Positions 32,601-47,549 are shown, numbered from the stretch's first letter. The stretch is 64,000 nt of DNA from Vreelandella sulfidaeris (GCA_007182875.1 AP019514.1:620001-684000), one strand, 5' to 3'. Notes: generated by a model from the sequence alone, not told the origin. Translations and numbers: made by a program.

Positions 32601-34095
32601 TGACCTCAAGCAGGTCAATCCAGACGCCCAGGTGTCGGTCAAGCTGGTCTCCGAGCCCGGCATCGGCACCATCGCCACCGGCGTGGCCAAGGCCTACGCC
32701 GATTTGATTACGGTCTCGGGCTACGACGGCGGCACGGCGGCGAGCCCGCTGACCTCGATCAAGCACGCCGGTTCTCCTTGGGAATTGGGCTTGCCCGAAG
32801 TGCACCAAGCGCTGCGTATCAACGGCCTGCGCGACAAGATTCGCCTCCAGACCGATGGCGGCCTGAAAACCGGCTTGGATGTGGTGAAAGCCGCGATTCT
32901 GGGTGCAGAGAGCTTTGGCTTCGGTACCGCGCCCATGGTCGCGTTGGGCTGTAAATACCTGCGTATTTGTCACCTCAATAACTGTGCCACCGGTGTGGCG
33001 ACCCAGGATGATTTTCTACGTGGCGAGCATTTCCGCGGCACTGTGGACATGGTCAAAAACTACTTCCGCTTTATCGCCGAAGAAGTGCGCGAGTTAATGG
33101 CGATGCTGGGTGTACGCAAGCTCACCGACCTAATTGGCCGCACCGACCTGCTGGAAGCGCTTGAGGGCAATACAGCGTCCCAGCGTAAGCTTGACCTGAC
33201 GCCGCTGTTGGCGAATGACTTTGTGCCTGCCGATGCGCCGCAGTTCTGCAAGGTTAGCCGTAACGTACCTCACGACCCAGGTGCTAAAAACCAGGAAGTG
33301 CTGGCGGCGTTGAAAGATGCCATCGAAAACCGCTCGGGTGGTGAGTTTGATTTCACTATTACCAACTGTGACCGGAGCGTGGCTGCGCTAACGTCCGGCG
33401 CGATCGCCAAGCGCTATGGCGACGAAGGCCTGGAAGACGCACCGATCACCGCCCGCTTTACTGGGGTGGCGGGGCAGAGCTTTGGGGTATGGAATGCGCG
33501 CGGCTTGAACCTTTATTTGGAAGGCGATGCCAACGATTACGTCGGTAAAGGCATGAACGGCGGCAGCATCGTAATTGTGCCGCCTAAAGTCAGCCAGTTC
33601 GAAAGCCATAAGACCGCTATTGTCGGAAACACCTGCTTGTATGGTGCTACGGGCGGTACGCTGTTTGCGGCCGGTATGGCGGGCGAGCGCTTTGCGGTAC
33701 GTAACTCTGGCGCGACAGCCGTCATCGAAGGCGCGGGCGACCACTGCTGCGAGTATATGACCGGCGGTTTGGTCTGCGTGCTCGGCGAAACCGGGGTTAA
33801 CTTCGGCGCGGGCATGACCGGTGGGTTTGCCTATGTGTTAGATGAGGAGCGCACCTTCGTGGACAAATATAACCACGAGCTGGTCGAGATTCATCGTATC
33901 AACACAGAGGTCATGGAGGCGTATCGTCGTCACCTGCGTGAAATGATCGAAGCCTATGTGGCTGCAACGGGGTCAGCGCGTGGGGCGGAAATTTTAGAAG
34001 ACTTCAGCGATTACGCGCGCCACTTCTGGCTGGTGAAGCCCAAAGCGGCCAGCCTGGGTAGCTTGCTGGATCAGTCTCGGCGTCAGCCGGAATAG
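29655..34095 (+). CDS. gltB: Glutamate synthase (NADPH) large subunit (frameshifted)
   Basis: This protein of about 1480 residues makes glutamate from 2-oxoglutarate and glutamine. A short propeptide precedes the N-terminal nucleophile Cys in [15 protein letters not shown] (residue 15). The central and FMN domains include [11 protein letters not shown] and [20 protein letters not shown], and the 3Fe-4S cluster Cys residues are in [19 protein letters not shown]. The GXGXG beta-helix domain ends the chain. An extra G near 31087 ([14 protein letters not shown]), a two-base loss near 32250 ([11 protein letters not shown]) and a break near 32338 split it. It is followed by gltD 38 bp later. Confidence 0.95.
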
Positions 34096-34133
34096 CCCGC
34101 TTATGCCCCTCACGCTGACAGGAGAAAAAGATC

Positions 34134-35550
<1,417 letters not shown>

Positions 35551-35572
35551 AAGCGTTACTGAATACGCTTGA

Positions 35573-35640
35573 TGTCATCGCGAGCGAAGCGTGGCGATCT
35601 GGTTAGATTGCCGCGTCGCTGCGCTCCTCGCAATGACAGG
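35573..35640. repeat. REP-like palindromic repeat R1
   Basis: An imperfect palindrome runs from TGTCATCGCGAGCGAAGCG to CTCCTCGCAATGACA. It keeps the uninterrupted core CTCCTCGCAATGAC at 35624-35637, the same site at which the IS entered R2. Copies R2, R3 and R4 follow in this window. Confidence 0.9.
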
Positions 35641-35659
35641 GCGCGATGCTTCAGCTAAA

Positions 35660-35718
35660 TGTCATCGCGAGCGAAGCGTGGCGATCTAGGGTTAGATTGC
35701 CGCGTCGCTGTACTCCTC
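35660..35718. repeat. REP-like palindromic repeat R2, left half, split by the IS
   Basis: It is the same unit as R1, separated from it by the 20-bp linker GGCGCGATGCTTCAGCTAAA. It stops after CTCCTC at 35718, and the missing right half (GCAATGACAGG) reappears at 37574, beyond the insertion sequence. Confidence 0.88.
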
Positions 35719-35798
35719 AATGAAAGGGACTCCTCCCTCTCGAAGCTTCAGAGAGCTACATTGATAGCTGAACCACTTCAATGCGGAGGGGAAGAGTC

Positions 35799-36849
35799 AT
35801 GAACAAGCATAAGACAATAGGTATTGATCTGGCAAAGCGCGTTTTTCAAGTGTGTGTTGTCGACACACGCTCCTCGCGTGTTCAGGTCAACAAAGAGCTT
35901 AAACGGCATCAGGTGTTGGATTTTTATGCGCCGTCAGCCGGCCTGTCGGGTGTTCATGGAAGCGTGTGGCGGATCGCATTATTGGGCGCGACAGCTGCAG
36001 GCCCTCGGCCATACCGTTGCCCTCATTTCGCCCCAGTTTGTGACGCCCTTCCGCAAGGGGCACAAGACCGATGCCAATGACGCGCTCGCGATCGTCGAGG
36101 CTGGATTGCGCCCTGATATGCGCTTTGTCCCACTCAAAAGCGTCGAGCAACAGGATATTCAGAGCCTGCACCGCATTCGGGAAAGGTATATTCATCAACG
36201 CACCCAGTTGATCAACCAGGTTCATGGACTATTGCAGGAATATGGAGTGATCAGCGGTCGGGGGCAGAAAGCGTTAAAGCAACGTGTCTGGCTCGCCCTG
36301 GAAGATGCCGACAACGAGCTTTCGATGTTGATGCGTGACTTGATTGCCGAGCAAATGGCGGAGCTGGATCGACTCAACGAGCGTATTCAGTCACTGGATA
36401 AACGCGTGGAGCAGATGAGCCGTGCGGTGATGCCTTGTCGCCAACTGTTGGCGATTGAGGGAGTGGGGCCGGTGGTCGCCACCCAGCTCTATAGCGCCCT
36501 CGGTAACGGCAACGCGTTCAAGAAAGGTCGCCAAGCATCAGCGTATCTGGGATTAACCCCGACACAACACAGCAGCGGTGGCATCGCGAAGATCAAGGGC
36601 ATTGGCCGAACGGGTCAAGTCTCGCTGAAAGCCGCTCTGATACGCGGCGCACACTCGGCCATCAACACCGTGGGTGACAAGCAGGATGCTAAAAGCCGTT
36701 GGCTACGCGCGCTGGTCGCACGCGTTGGCAAGAACAAGGCGGCAGTCGCGCTAGCGAACAAGACGGTGCGAACCGCCTGGGCTGTCCTACACCGTGGTCA
36801 GGCCTACCGCCAGGAGTTTCATGAGAGTTCAGCGCTGATGGCGAGCTAA
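35799..36849 (+). CDS. IS110/IS1111-family DEDD transposase (frameshifted)
   Basis: The N-terminal DEDD domain has GIDLAKRVFQVCVVD, then VFMEACGGSHYWARQL, and HKTDANDALAI, supplying the acidic residues. The C-terminal Tnp_IS116/110 part has LLAIEGVGPVVATQLYSALG, and LGLTPTQHSSGG with the conserved Ser. An extra T near 35925 (VLDF-MRRQPACRVF) breaks the frame. The ATG at 35799 follows a GGAGGGGAAGAG purine stretch. The enzyme recombines DNA guided by a structured RNA in related elements. It may be active if the frameshift is an error. Confidence 0.92.
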
Positions 36850-37093
36850 ACGTTAATACCATCAGCGTTTAAGCGCCGAGAGGCGACTACCTTGTTGCCG
36901 AGCAACGATGGATGAAAAACAGGTCAGACCGACCTTCTCAAAACCTGGTCATTGCGATGGCTGAAGAAGCCTACCGCTCGTTGAGGAGAGAAGGTGCGCG
37001 ACATTCATCAGGGTCCGGGGATAGCGTCCCCCTTGAGAGGCCGACTATACGCACGCATCGGCTTACGTTTTCCATCATCGTCGCTTGCAACCG
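36850..37093 (+). ncRNA. Putative seekRNA/bridge RNA region of the IS1111-group element
   Basis: This is the noncoding 3' region of the element, where IS1111-group members encode their guide RNA. GTCATTGCGA at 36948-36957 is the exact reverse complement of TCGCAATGAC, which spans the insertion point and right half of the target repeat. GAGGAG at 36983-36988 is complementary to CTCCTC, the left half. The two segments are 25 nt apart, as two target-guide segments would be. The RNA ends were not determined, and GAGGAG also matches the IS end itself. Confidence 0.6.
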
Positions 37094-37110
37094 GGGAGGA
37101 GTCCCTATAC

Positions 37111-37573
37111 GCACACTCGGCCATCAACACCGTGGGTGACAAGCAGGATGCTAAAAGCCGTTGGCTACGCGCGCTGGTCGCACGCGTTGGCAAGAACAAG
37201 GCGGCAGTCGCGCTAGCGAACAAGACGGTGCGAACCGCCTGGGCTGTCCTACACCGTGGTCAGGCCTACCGCCAGGAGTTTCATGAGAGTTCAGCGCTGA
37301 TGGCGAGCTAAACGTTAATACCATCAGCGTTTAAGCGCCGAGAGGCGACTACCTTGTTGCCGAGCAACGATGGATGAAAAACAGGTCAGACCGACCTTCT
37401 CAAAACCTGGTCATTGCGATGGCTGAAGAAGCCTACCGCTCGTTGAGGAGAGAAGGTGCGCGACATTCATCAGGGTCCGGGGATAGCGTCCCCCTTGAGA
37501 GGCCGACTATACGCACGCATCGGCTTACGTTTTTCCATCATCGTCGCTTGCAACCGGGGAGGAGTCCCTATAC
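37111..37573 (+). repeat. Tandem duplication of the IS 3' end
   Basis: The 462 bp from 36649 to 37110 are repeated directly from 37111 to 37573 with one extra T (TTTTT for TTTT near 37531). The copy holds the last 66 transposase codons, the putative guide RNA (guide segments at 37410-37419 and 37445-37450) and a right inverted repeat at 37557-37569. The transposase part has no start and is a remnant. Confidence 0.95.
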
Positions 37574-37603
37574 GCAATGACAGGGCGCGATACTTCAGCT
37601 AAA

Positions 37604-37674
37604 TGTCATCGCGAGCGAAGCGTGGCGATCTAGGGTTAGATTGCCGCGTCGCTGTGCTCCCTCGCAATGACAGG
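37604..37674. repeat. REP-like palindromic repeat R3
   Basis: This is the third unit, again after the GCGCGAT(A/G)CTTCAGCTAAA linker, so R1-R2-R3 form a tandem array with a period of about 88 bp once the IS is removed. It reads CTCCCTCGCAATGACA, one C longer than R1 in the core. From 37680 to the pyrG start I see only upstream sequence for pyrG. Confidence 0.9.
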
Positions 37675-37792
37675 GCGCGATGCTTCAGAATGGCAGCGCG
37701 TACTTTCAGTAGTGCAGTTCAAATTGAGCCTTAGGTCGTAATCTGCTAGTCTGTCGACCCATCCTGGCGTGGCTTTCTGCCGTGCCTTCTGA

Positions 37793-40352
<2,560 letters not shown>

Positions 40353-40382
40353 TCAGGACGTTATATTAATAATTCTATTTAA

Positions 40383-41694
<1,312 letters not shown>

Positions 41695-41749
41695 ATAGCC
41701 AATGCTGAGCGAACTTTTCATTTGGCTTGTAAGAGATGTCTCAAGATTT

Positions 41750-41767
41750 TGTAAGATATATCTTACA
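41750..41767. promoter_or_regulatory. GacA box (upstream activating sequence)
   Basis: TGTAAG-ATATAT-CTTACA matches the GacA consensus TGTAAG-N6-CTTACA exactly and extends to a 22-bp perfect palindrome (41748-41769). Its centre is about 177 bp before the predicted sRNA start, similar to the distance at pseudomonad rsmY/rsmZ. Confidence 0.85.
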
Positions 41768-41861
41768 AATGCCGACGAGAATTGCTCGGATTAGATGGTT
41801 AAATACGAAATTTTCCACTAATTTAAGTTTAAGTGGCTGTTTTAAATATATTATTTTTTAT

Positions 41862-41888
41862 AAGGCGAGTCGCTAAGGCTCGCCTTTT
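41862..41888 (+). terminator. Terminator after eno
   Basis: AAGGCGAG pairs with CTCGCCTT around a 9-nt loop, followed by a short T-run. Confidence 0.75.
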
Positions 41889-41935
41889 GCATTGGGCGTT
41901 GTTGAGAAGTCGAGACGATCTGCGACAATGAACAC

Positions 41936-42105
41936 AGGACAAGGGGAGGCAAGGATGCTTCAGACAGGATGCAGCGGGATGAGGGTCAGATGCGCCGGGT
42001 GATACAAAGAGGTAAGTCCCGGCAGGGAAGTCATCTGAGGAAGTTGATCCAGGGAGTGGTCAGAGGAAGTGCTTGGAGCGGGCGGCCTAAGGGCCGCCTT
42101 TTTTT
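41936..42105 (+). ncRNA. rsmZ: RsmZ/CsrB-family regulatory RNA (predicted)
   Basis: This transcript of about 170 nt would contain ten GGA motifs (from 41937 to 42077), several in A-N-GGA context such as ACAGGAC, AAGGAT, CAGGAT and GAGGAAG, the hallmark of RNAs that sequester CsrA/RsmA. It ends in a strong GC hairpin with seven T. A perfect GacA box lies upstream, and the 3' neighbour is fdxA, beside which rsmZ also lies in Pseudomonas. csrA is encoded 10 kb away. A 62-codon frame at 41969-42157 overlaps it but looks spurious. Boundaries are predicted. Confidence 0.82.
42081..42105 (+). terminator. Rho-independent terminator of the RsmZ-like RNA
   Basis: GGCGGCC-TAAG-GGCCGCC is followed by TTTTTTT. 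Confidence 0.92.
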
Positions 42106-42156
42106 GCCCGCAATTTGGCAACACATTTTTGACGAATCACTTTCGGCGACACAATA

Positions 42157-42191
42157 AAAACCAGCGCTAATTTAAAATAAGCGCTGGTTTT
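42157..42191. terminator. Bidirectional terminator next to fdxA
   Basis: AAAACCAGCGCT and AGCGCTGGTTTT form a perfect 12-bp stem around an AT-rich loop, serving fdxA on the minus strand and any read-through from the sRNA. Confidence 0.88.
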
Positions 42192-42213
42192 AAAGAGAGG
42201 TATTGATTAGCGG

Positions 42214-42537
42214 CTAGCGCTCTAGTTTCTCTAGCTTGCCGGGCTTGCCATCCCACTCTTCGGCGTCAGGCAGCGGATCTTTGCGCTCGGCAATATTGGG
42301 CCATACTTCTGCCATCTCAGCGTTTATCTCGATAAATGGCTCCTGCCCATCGGGCAGCTCATCCTCGGAAAATATCGCTTCGGCGGGGCACTCAGGCTCA
42401 CACAGTGCGCAGTCAATGCACTCATCCGGGTGGATGACCAGGAAGTTCGGGCCTTCGTAGAAACAGTCGACCGGGCATACTTCCACGCAGTCGGTGTATT
42501 TGCACTGGATGCAGTTCTCGGTAACGACAAACGTCAT
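42214..42537 (-). CDS. fdxA: Ferredoxin FdxA, 7Fe (3Fe-4S/4Fe-4S)
   Basis: This intact 107-residue bacterial-type ferredoxin begins [21 protein letters not shown], providing ligands of both clusters, and has [20 protein letters not shown] for the second set. The acidic C-terminal extension ([19 protein letters not shown]) is typical of the Azotobacter-type 7Fe ferredoxins. It is an electron carrier in the cytoplasm. It lies between the sRNA and mutS. Confidence 0.95.
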   Translation of the reverse strand: MTFVVTENCIQCKYTDCVEVCPVDCFYEGPNFLVIHPDECIDCALCEPECPAEAIFSEDELPDGQEPFIEINAEMAEVWPNIAERKDPLPDAEEWDGKPGKLEKLER

Positions 42538-42715
42538 CTTGCTATCCCTCTTGCAGGGCCGGGTTGCTCCCGGCCATGGTCAATCGTGAATGGTTATAAA
42601 TCAGCCGTTTTTTATAAGCTAAAAGTTTGTGCGACATTCTAGAGGTGCGCATACCTGGCGGCAAGCGCCATATGGCCTTCTGTATAACCTGCTATAGGTC
42701 GTTCGGTGATCACCA

Positions 42716-45274
42716 TTAGATCAGGTCTCGCCATTGATACAACAGTGATAGCGCTTCCCGCGGCGTCAAACCATCCATATCCACATTTTCCAATGCCTCC
42801 ACCACAGGATGTGGCGCAGCGGCGAACAGGTCGTTTTGCTGCGGGGTGCTGCGTGGTGCTTGTCTGGTTGTATCTACGTCGTGGTGCTCCAGGCTCATCA
42901 GCTTCTCACGGGCTCGCTTAATAACATGGCCGGGAACGCCCGCTAACTGTGCCACCTGTAAGCCATAGCTCTGACTGGCGGGGCCTGCCCTCAATGCGGT
43001 GCATAAACACGATGCTGTCGCCATGCTCGGTCGCTGTTAAATGAATATTGGCAACCCCTTCAGTATGTTCAGGCAATGCGGTCATTTCAAAGTAGTGAGT
43101 CGCAAACAGCGTTAGCGCACGGCCCTTGCCAAATGCTCGGCACTGGCCCAAGCCAGCGACAAGCCATCAAAGGTGCTGGTACCGCGGCCAATTTCATCCA
43201 TCAAAATTAAGCTTTGCTGGGTGGCGTTGTGAAGAATATTGGCGGTTTCGGTCATCTCGACCATAAAGGTGGAACGTCCGCCAGCGAGATCATCTGAGGA
43301 GCCAATGCGGGTAAATATCCGGTCCAGCGGACCAATCTCAGCGGCGTCGGCGGGTACAAAGCTGCCACAGTGGGCCAGTAGAGCGATTAACGCTGTCTGG
43401 CGCATATAGGTTGATTTACCGCCCATATTGGGTCCGGTAATAATCAGCATATGCTGGTCTGGATTGAGCGTCACGTCATTGGGAACAAAAGGCGTTTCAC
43501 TGACTTGTTCAACCACAGGGTGCCGGCCTGCCTCAATACGAATGCCGGTGGTCTCGCTTAACGTCGGACGAACCCAGTGCAGCGCTTCGGCACGCTCGGC
43601 GAAGGCGCAAAGTACGTCTAGCTCCGCTAGAGCTTGAGAGGTGCTTTGTAGTGCATGGAGGCTGTTATTAAGCTCACCCAGCAGGCGATCATACAGCCAC
43701 TTTTCACGCGTCAATGCGCGGGATTTGGCCGATAGCGCTTTATCTTCAAACTCCTTGAGCTCGGGAATGATAAAACGCTCGGCGTTTTTAAGCGTTTGAC
43801 GGCGAATATAGTCAGCGGGCGCCTGCTGCGCCTGGGAGCGGGGCAGCTCAATAAAGTAGCCGTGTACCCGGTTGTAGCCCACTTTAAGATTGGCAAGCCC
43901 GGTGCGTTCGCGCTCGCGAATCTCCAGCTTAACAAGGTAGTCCCCGGCATTTTCGGCCATGCCGCGGTGTTCATCGAGCTCGGCATCAAAACCATCGGCA
44001 ATCACGCCGCCGTCCCGAATCACGACAGGTGGATTTTCGATCAAAGCACGGCTAAGCGTGTCGGCTAATTCGGGGTAGGGGCGAATATGTGGGCGCAGGC
44101 TGTCGAGGGCGCTTCCGCTCTCTACCTCGCCCAGCTGCTCCTCAAGGGTAGGCAAGGTGACCAAAGCGTCACGCAGACGCGCCAAATCTCGCGGACGAGC
44201 GCTATACAATGCGACCCGGGCCAGAATGCGCTCCACATCGCCCACCGCGCTCAGCGTGTCGCGTAGCGGCATATAAGCGGCATCCAGACTTAATAGCGCC
44301 ACGCCCGCATGGCGGTTCTGGACGATCTCTCGTTGCCGCAAAGGACGATTGAGCCAACGTTTGAGTAGCCGCGAGCCCATGGCCGTGGTGCAAGTGTCCA
44401 GCACACTAGCGAGTGTATTGTCCGCACTGCCGCCGAGGTTGATGTCGATTTCCAGATTGCGTCGGCTGGCGGCGTCAATCACCACGGCATCATCGCGATT
44501 CTCAACGCTAATCGCAGTAACGTGTGGCAGGCGCGAACGCTGGGTATCACGGGCGTAATCAATCAGCACCCCGGCCGCAATCAGCGCCGTGGTGAGATGC
44601 GCGCAGCCAAAGCCGCGTAAGTCCTGTACTTCAAACTGATCGCAGAGGCTGCGGGTAGCGCTCTCCAGGTCAAACAGCCACTCGCCCTGGCGGCGCAGGC
44701 TGCGCTTTTGCGACCAGGTGTCGGGTAACGCCAGGCTTTCGGGTACCAGTAGCTCGGCGGGGAGAGGCGTGTTAACTCGGCGAGCATTTCGGCCTCGCTC
44801 TCCACTTCCAGTACGTTGAAGCGGCCGCTGGAGAGTTCCAGCCAGGCCAGGCCCCAGCTATCTTTGCCGGGAGAGACTGATACCAACACGTTGTCGCGGC
44901 GTGCATCCAGCAGCGCTTCATCATGCAGCGTGCCGGGGGTGACGATGCGCACGACCTGGCGGTCAACGGGACCTTTGCTGGTAGCGGGATCGCCAATCTG
45001 TTCGCATATAGCCACCGACTCGCCACCGGCGACCAGGCGTGCGAGATAGCCTTCAGCACTATGATAAGGTACGCCTGCCATCGGGATCGGTTTGCCCCCG
45101 ACTGCCCGCGCTGGGTAAGCGTAATATCCAGTAGTGCCGCGGCGCGCTTGGCGTCATCAAAAATAACTCGTAAAAATCCCCCATGCGGTAGAACAGCAGT
45201 ACCTCGGGGTGTTCGCGTTTGATCTTTAAATATTGCGTGATCATTGGCGTGTTCGGGGGGATGGCCTGTGACAT
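42716..45274 (-). CDS. mutS: DNA mismatch repair ATPase MutS (frameshifted)
   Basis: The mismatch-binding N-terminus reads [20 protein letters not shown] then [10 protein letters not shown], containing the Phe-x-Glu motif. The ATPase has Walker [36 protein letters not shown] (Walker B) and [10 protein letters not shown]. At least five indels are needed, near 45155, 44745, 44590, 43122 ([16 protein letters not shown]) and 42988. The last residues are [10 protein letters not shown]. The gene is divergent from cinA. Confidence 0.94.
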
Positions 45275-45359
45275 GGGCGTCCTGATTGAGCAATTTCTTT
45301 GAGAAAGCTAAACACAGTATTCTACGCTGAACTGACGACTCACTTGAAGGAGCGACATA

Positions 45360-45902
45360 GTGCCCAGCGTATCTAGTCTGAAAAATCTTGACTTAACCCT
45401 GCTCGCTCAGCGTTTGGGGCGGCTTTGTCAGCAGTTAAAGGTGGAAGTAACCGCTGCCGAATCTTGCACGGGTGGTGGTATCGCCAGCGTGATTACGGGA
45501 GTGGCAGGCAGTTCAGCCTATTTCACAACGGGCTATGTCACCTATGCGAACGCAGCTAAGACACGTTTGTTAGGGGTTCCCGAGGCTACGCTGAGCGCAC
45601 ACGGCGCGGTAAGTGAAGAGGTGGTAAAAGCGATGGTGCAAGGCGCCTGTCGGGAAAGTGGTGCAGGTTTGGGGGTTGCTGTTAGCGGTGTGGCCGGGCC
45701 GGATGGCGGCAGCGCTGAAAAACCGGTAGGTACTGTCTGGCTGGCCTGGGGAGATGCCACCGACCAGCAGGCGGAGTGTTTTCATTTCCCGGGTGACCGT
45801 CAGGCAGTGCGGGAGCAGGCAGTGCGACAAGCATTGGCAGGGCTAGTGGCGCGTCTGGATGCCCGCGTGAAGGGAGAGCAAAAAGTAATCGTAGGAAAAT
45901 AG
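45360..45902 (+). CDS. pncC: CinA C-terminal-type nicotinamide-nucleotide amidohydrolase (PncC)
   Basis: This intact 180-residue protein has the CinA C-terminal domain alone. It contains VTAAESCTGGGIASVITGVAGS, FTTGYVTYANAAKTRLLGV, AVSGVAGPDGGSAEKPVGTVW and a Lys-rich tail. It deamidates nicotinamide mononucleotide in pyridine nucleotide salvage. The GTG start at 45360 is placed by GAAGGAG. It is immediately upstream of recA, a common arrangement. Confidence 0.9.
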   Translation: MPSVSSLKNLDLTLLAQRLGRLCQQLKVEVTAAESCTGGGIASVITGVAGSSAYFTTGYVTYANAAKTRLLGVPEATLSAHGAVSEEVVKAMVQGACRESGAGLGVAVSGVAGPDGGSAEKPVGTVWLAWGDATDQQAECFHFPGDRQAVREQAVRQALAGLVARLDARVKGEQKVIVGK

Positions 45903-45956
45903 TTGTGGGAAAGCGTGATCAAGGGATTTGTTTACGGCGCAATCTTTGGCATACTA

Positions 45957-45972
45957 CTGGGTAATTATACAG
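45957..45972 (+). promoter_or_regulatory. LexA box upstream of recA (one mismatch)
   Basis: CTGG-GTAATTAT-ACAG differs from CTGT-N8-ACAG at one core base. It lies 21 bp before the recA start, the expected place for SOS control. Confidence 0.7.
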
Positions 45973-45993
45973 CTTGTTATGAGGAATTTCTGA

Positions 45994-47061
45994 ATGGCTC
46001 AGGATGACAACCGCACTAAAGCGCTAAACGCTGCACTCACCCAGATCGACCGTCAGTTCGGCAAGGGCACCGTTATGCGTCTGGGCGACGCACCGCGCGT
46101 GGTCATGCCGTCGGTTTCCACGGGTTCTTTGGGGCTGGATATCGCACTTGGCATCGGCGGCCTGCCGTTTGGCCGTGTATGCGAAATCTTTGGCCCGGAA
46201 TCGTCGGGTAAAACGACCCTGACCCTTTCGGTGATTGCTCAGGCGCAGAAGCAAGGCAAAGTGTGTGCCTTCGTTGATGCCGAGCACGCCCTTGACCCCA
46301 GCTACGCAGAAAAACTGGGTGTTAATCTGGATGACCTGCTGGTTTCCCAGCCGGATACCGGCGAGCAGGCGCTGGAAATTACCGACATGCTGGTGCGTTC
46401 CGGCGGTGTTGACGTGATTGTTATCGACTCGGTCGCAGCTCTAACACCCCGCGCGGAAATCGAAGGCGAAATGGGTGATGCCCACGTTGGTCTTCAGGCG
46501 CGTTTGATGTCTCAAGCACTGCGTAAAATCACCGGCAATATTAAAAATGCTAACTGCCTAGTGATCTTTATCAACCAAATCCGCATGAAGATCGGTGTGA
46601 TGTTTGGTAGCCCAGAAACCACTACCGGCGGTAATGCACTCAAGTTCTACGCCAGTGTGCGTTTGGATATTCGCCGCACAGGCTCGGTGAAAGTGGGCGA
46701 TGAAGTCACCGGTAACGAAACCCGCGTAAAAGTAGTTAAAAATAAGGTGGCGCCGCCGTTCCGCCAGGCTGAATTCCAGATTCTTTATGGCAAAGGTATT
46801 TACCATGCGGGTGAGGTGATTGACCTGGGCGTGCAGTGCAATCTGGTTGACAAAGCCGGTGCATGGTACAGCTACAAAGGTACTAAAATCGGCCAGGGTA
46901 AAGCTAACTCAGCACTGTATCTGGAAGAGCACCCGGAAGTCATGCTCGAGATCGAAACACAGATTCGTGAGCAGCTCCTGGCCAAACCTGATCCGAAGAA
47001 GGAAGAGGCACCTGCAGATGCAGCGGCGGAAGTGGATGCTGGTGACGACGATCTGCTGTAA
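45994..47061 (+). CDS. recA: Recombinase RecA
   Basis: This intact 355-residue RecA has Walker [31 protein letters not shown], the L1 region [22 protein letters not shown], the L2 region [25 protein letters not shown] and an acidic C-terminus ending DAGDDDLL. It carries out strand exchange and is the LexA co-protease. A LexA-like box precedes it and recX follows 24 bp downstream. Confidence 0.98.
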   Translation: MAQDDNRTKALNAALTQIDRQFGKGTVMRLGDAPRVVMPSVSTGSLGLDIALGIGGLPFGRVCEIFGPESSGKTTLTLSVIAQAQKQGKVCAFVDAEHALDPSYAEKLGVNLDDLLVSQPDTGEQALEITDMLVRSGGVDVIVIDSVAALTPRAEIEGEMGDAHVGLQARLMSQALRKITGNIKNANCLVIFINQIRMKIGVMFGSPETTTGGNALKFYASVRLDIRRTGSVKVGDEVTGNETRVKVVKNKVAPPFRQAEFQILYGKGIYHAGEVIDLGVQCNLVDKAGAWYSYKGTKIGQGKANSALYLEEHPEVMLEIETQIREQLLAKPDPKKEEAPADAAAEVDAGDDDLL

Positions 47062-47085
47062 GCCGATCTTCGCTAAGGCAAGCTG

Positions 47086-47549
47086 ATGGCATTTGGCTCG
47101 CAGCGCGATGCCACGCCCGTGACATCGCCATTGGCTTACTAGCTCGGCGCGAATATTCTCGCGCTGAGTTAGCCCAACGGTTGAAGAAAAAGTCCTTCGA
47201 TGATGCAGCTATTGATGAATGCTTAGACACTCTAGCTGAGCAGGCGCTACAGTCAGATGCTCGTTTTGCGGCTAGTTTTGTGCGCTCGCGTGTTTTGCGT
47301 GGCCAAGGCGTTGTTCGCATTAAAGGCGAGTTGCGTCAACGCGGCGTTGATCAAGAAACGCTCAATGCCGCTTTTGAAGCGGTGGAAGAGAGTGAGCAAG
47401 TCGATTGGTTTGAATTAGCCCGCGATACGCTTGCGCGTCGTTTTGACAGCCCCGGCGAAACACCTAAAGAACGTGCCCGGCGCGAGCGCTTTCTGGCCAG
47501 CCGAGGCTTTGATTTTGAACAAATTCGCTACGCGCTCTCCTGTTTGTAA
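47086..47549 (+). CDS. recX: RecA regulator RecX (frameshifted)
   Basis: The rejoined protein of about 154 residues reads MAFGSQRDA, then DIAIGLLARREYSRAELAQRL, DTLAEQALQSDARFAASFVR and KGELRQRGVDQETLNAAFE, giving the three-helix repeat structure of RecX. One base is missing near 47128 (AR-DIAIGLLARREYS). It limits RecA filaments and is probably co-transcribed with recA. Confidence 0.9.

Larger units (their letters stand above)
35719..37110 (+). mobile_element. IS110-family insertion sequence, IS1111 group
   Basis: Subterminal 12-bp inverted repeats GGGACTCCTCCC (35726-35737) and GGGAGGAGTCCC (37094-37105) bracket a DEDD transposase. They are preceded by about 7 nt on the left and followed by 4-5 nt on the right. 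This asymmetric subterminal layout is typical of the IS1111 subgroup. The element splits palindromic repeat R2 between CTCCTC and GCAATGAC without an evident target duplication. About 240 nt of noncoding sequence separates the transposase stop from the right inverted repeat. A partial second copy of the right end follows. Confidence 0.9.
41695..41935. promoter_or_regulatory. Upstream control region of the RsmZ-like sRNA
   Basis: The region holds no coding frame. It contains a perfect GacA-type palindrome (separate entry), the eno terminator, and a candidate promoter with TTGAGA at 41902-41907 and GACAAT at 41924-41929 (16-nt spacer). That places a transcript start near 41936. Confidence 0.6.

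Noticed and set aside
36912..37580. Small frames of about 70 codons in the IS 3' region
   Set aside because: They occur in the noncoding right end, are duplicated only because the DNA is, and overlap the putative guide RNA; there is no protein family match.
35573..37674. Regularly spaced repeats resembling a CRISPR array
   Set aside because: The units are palindromic, only three in number, and the linkers between them are themselves repeated rather than unique spacers; no cas genes are present.
41969..42157. 62-codon frame inside the predicted sRNA
   Set aside because: It reads through the terminator hairpin and T-run, is Arg/Gly-rich from GGA/CGG repeats, and has no family resemblance; the RNA explanation fits better.
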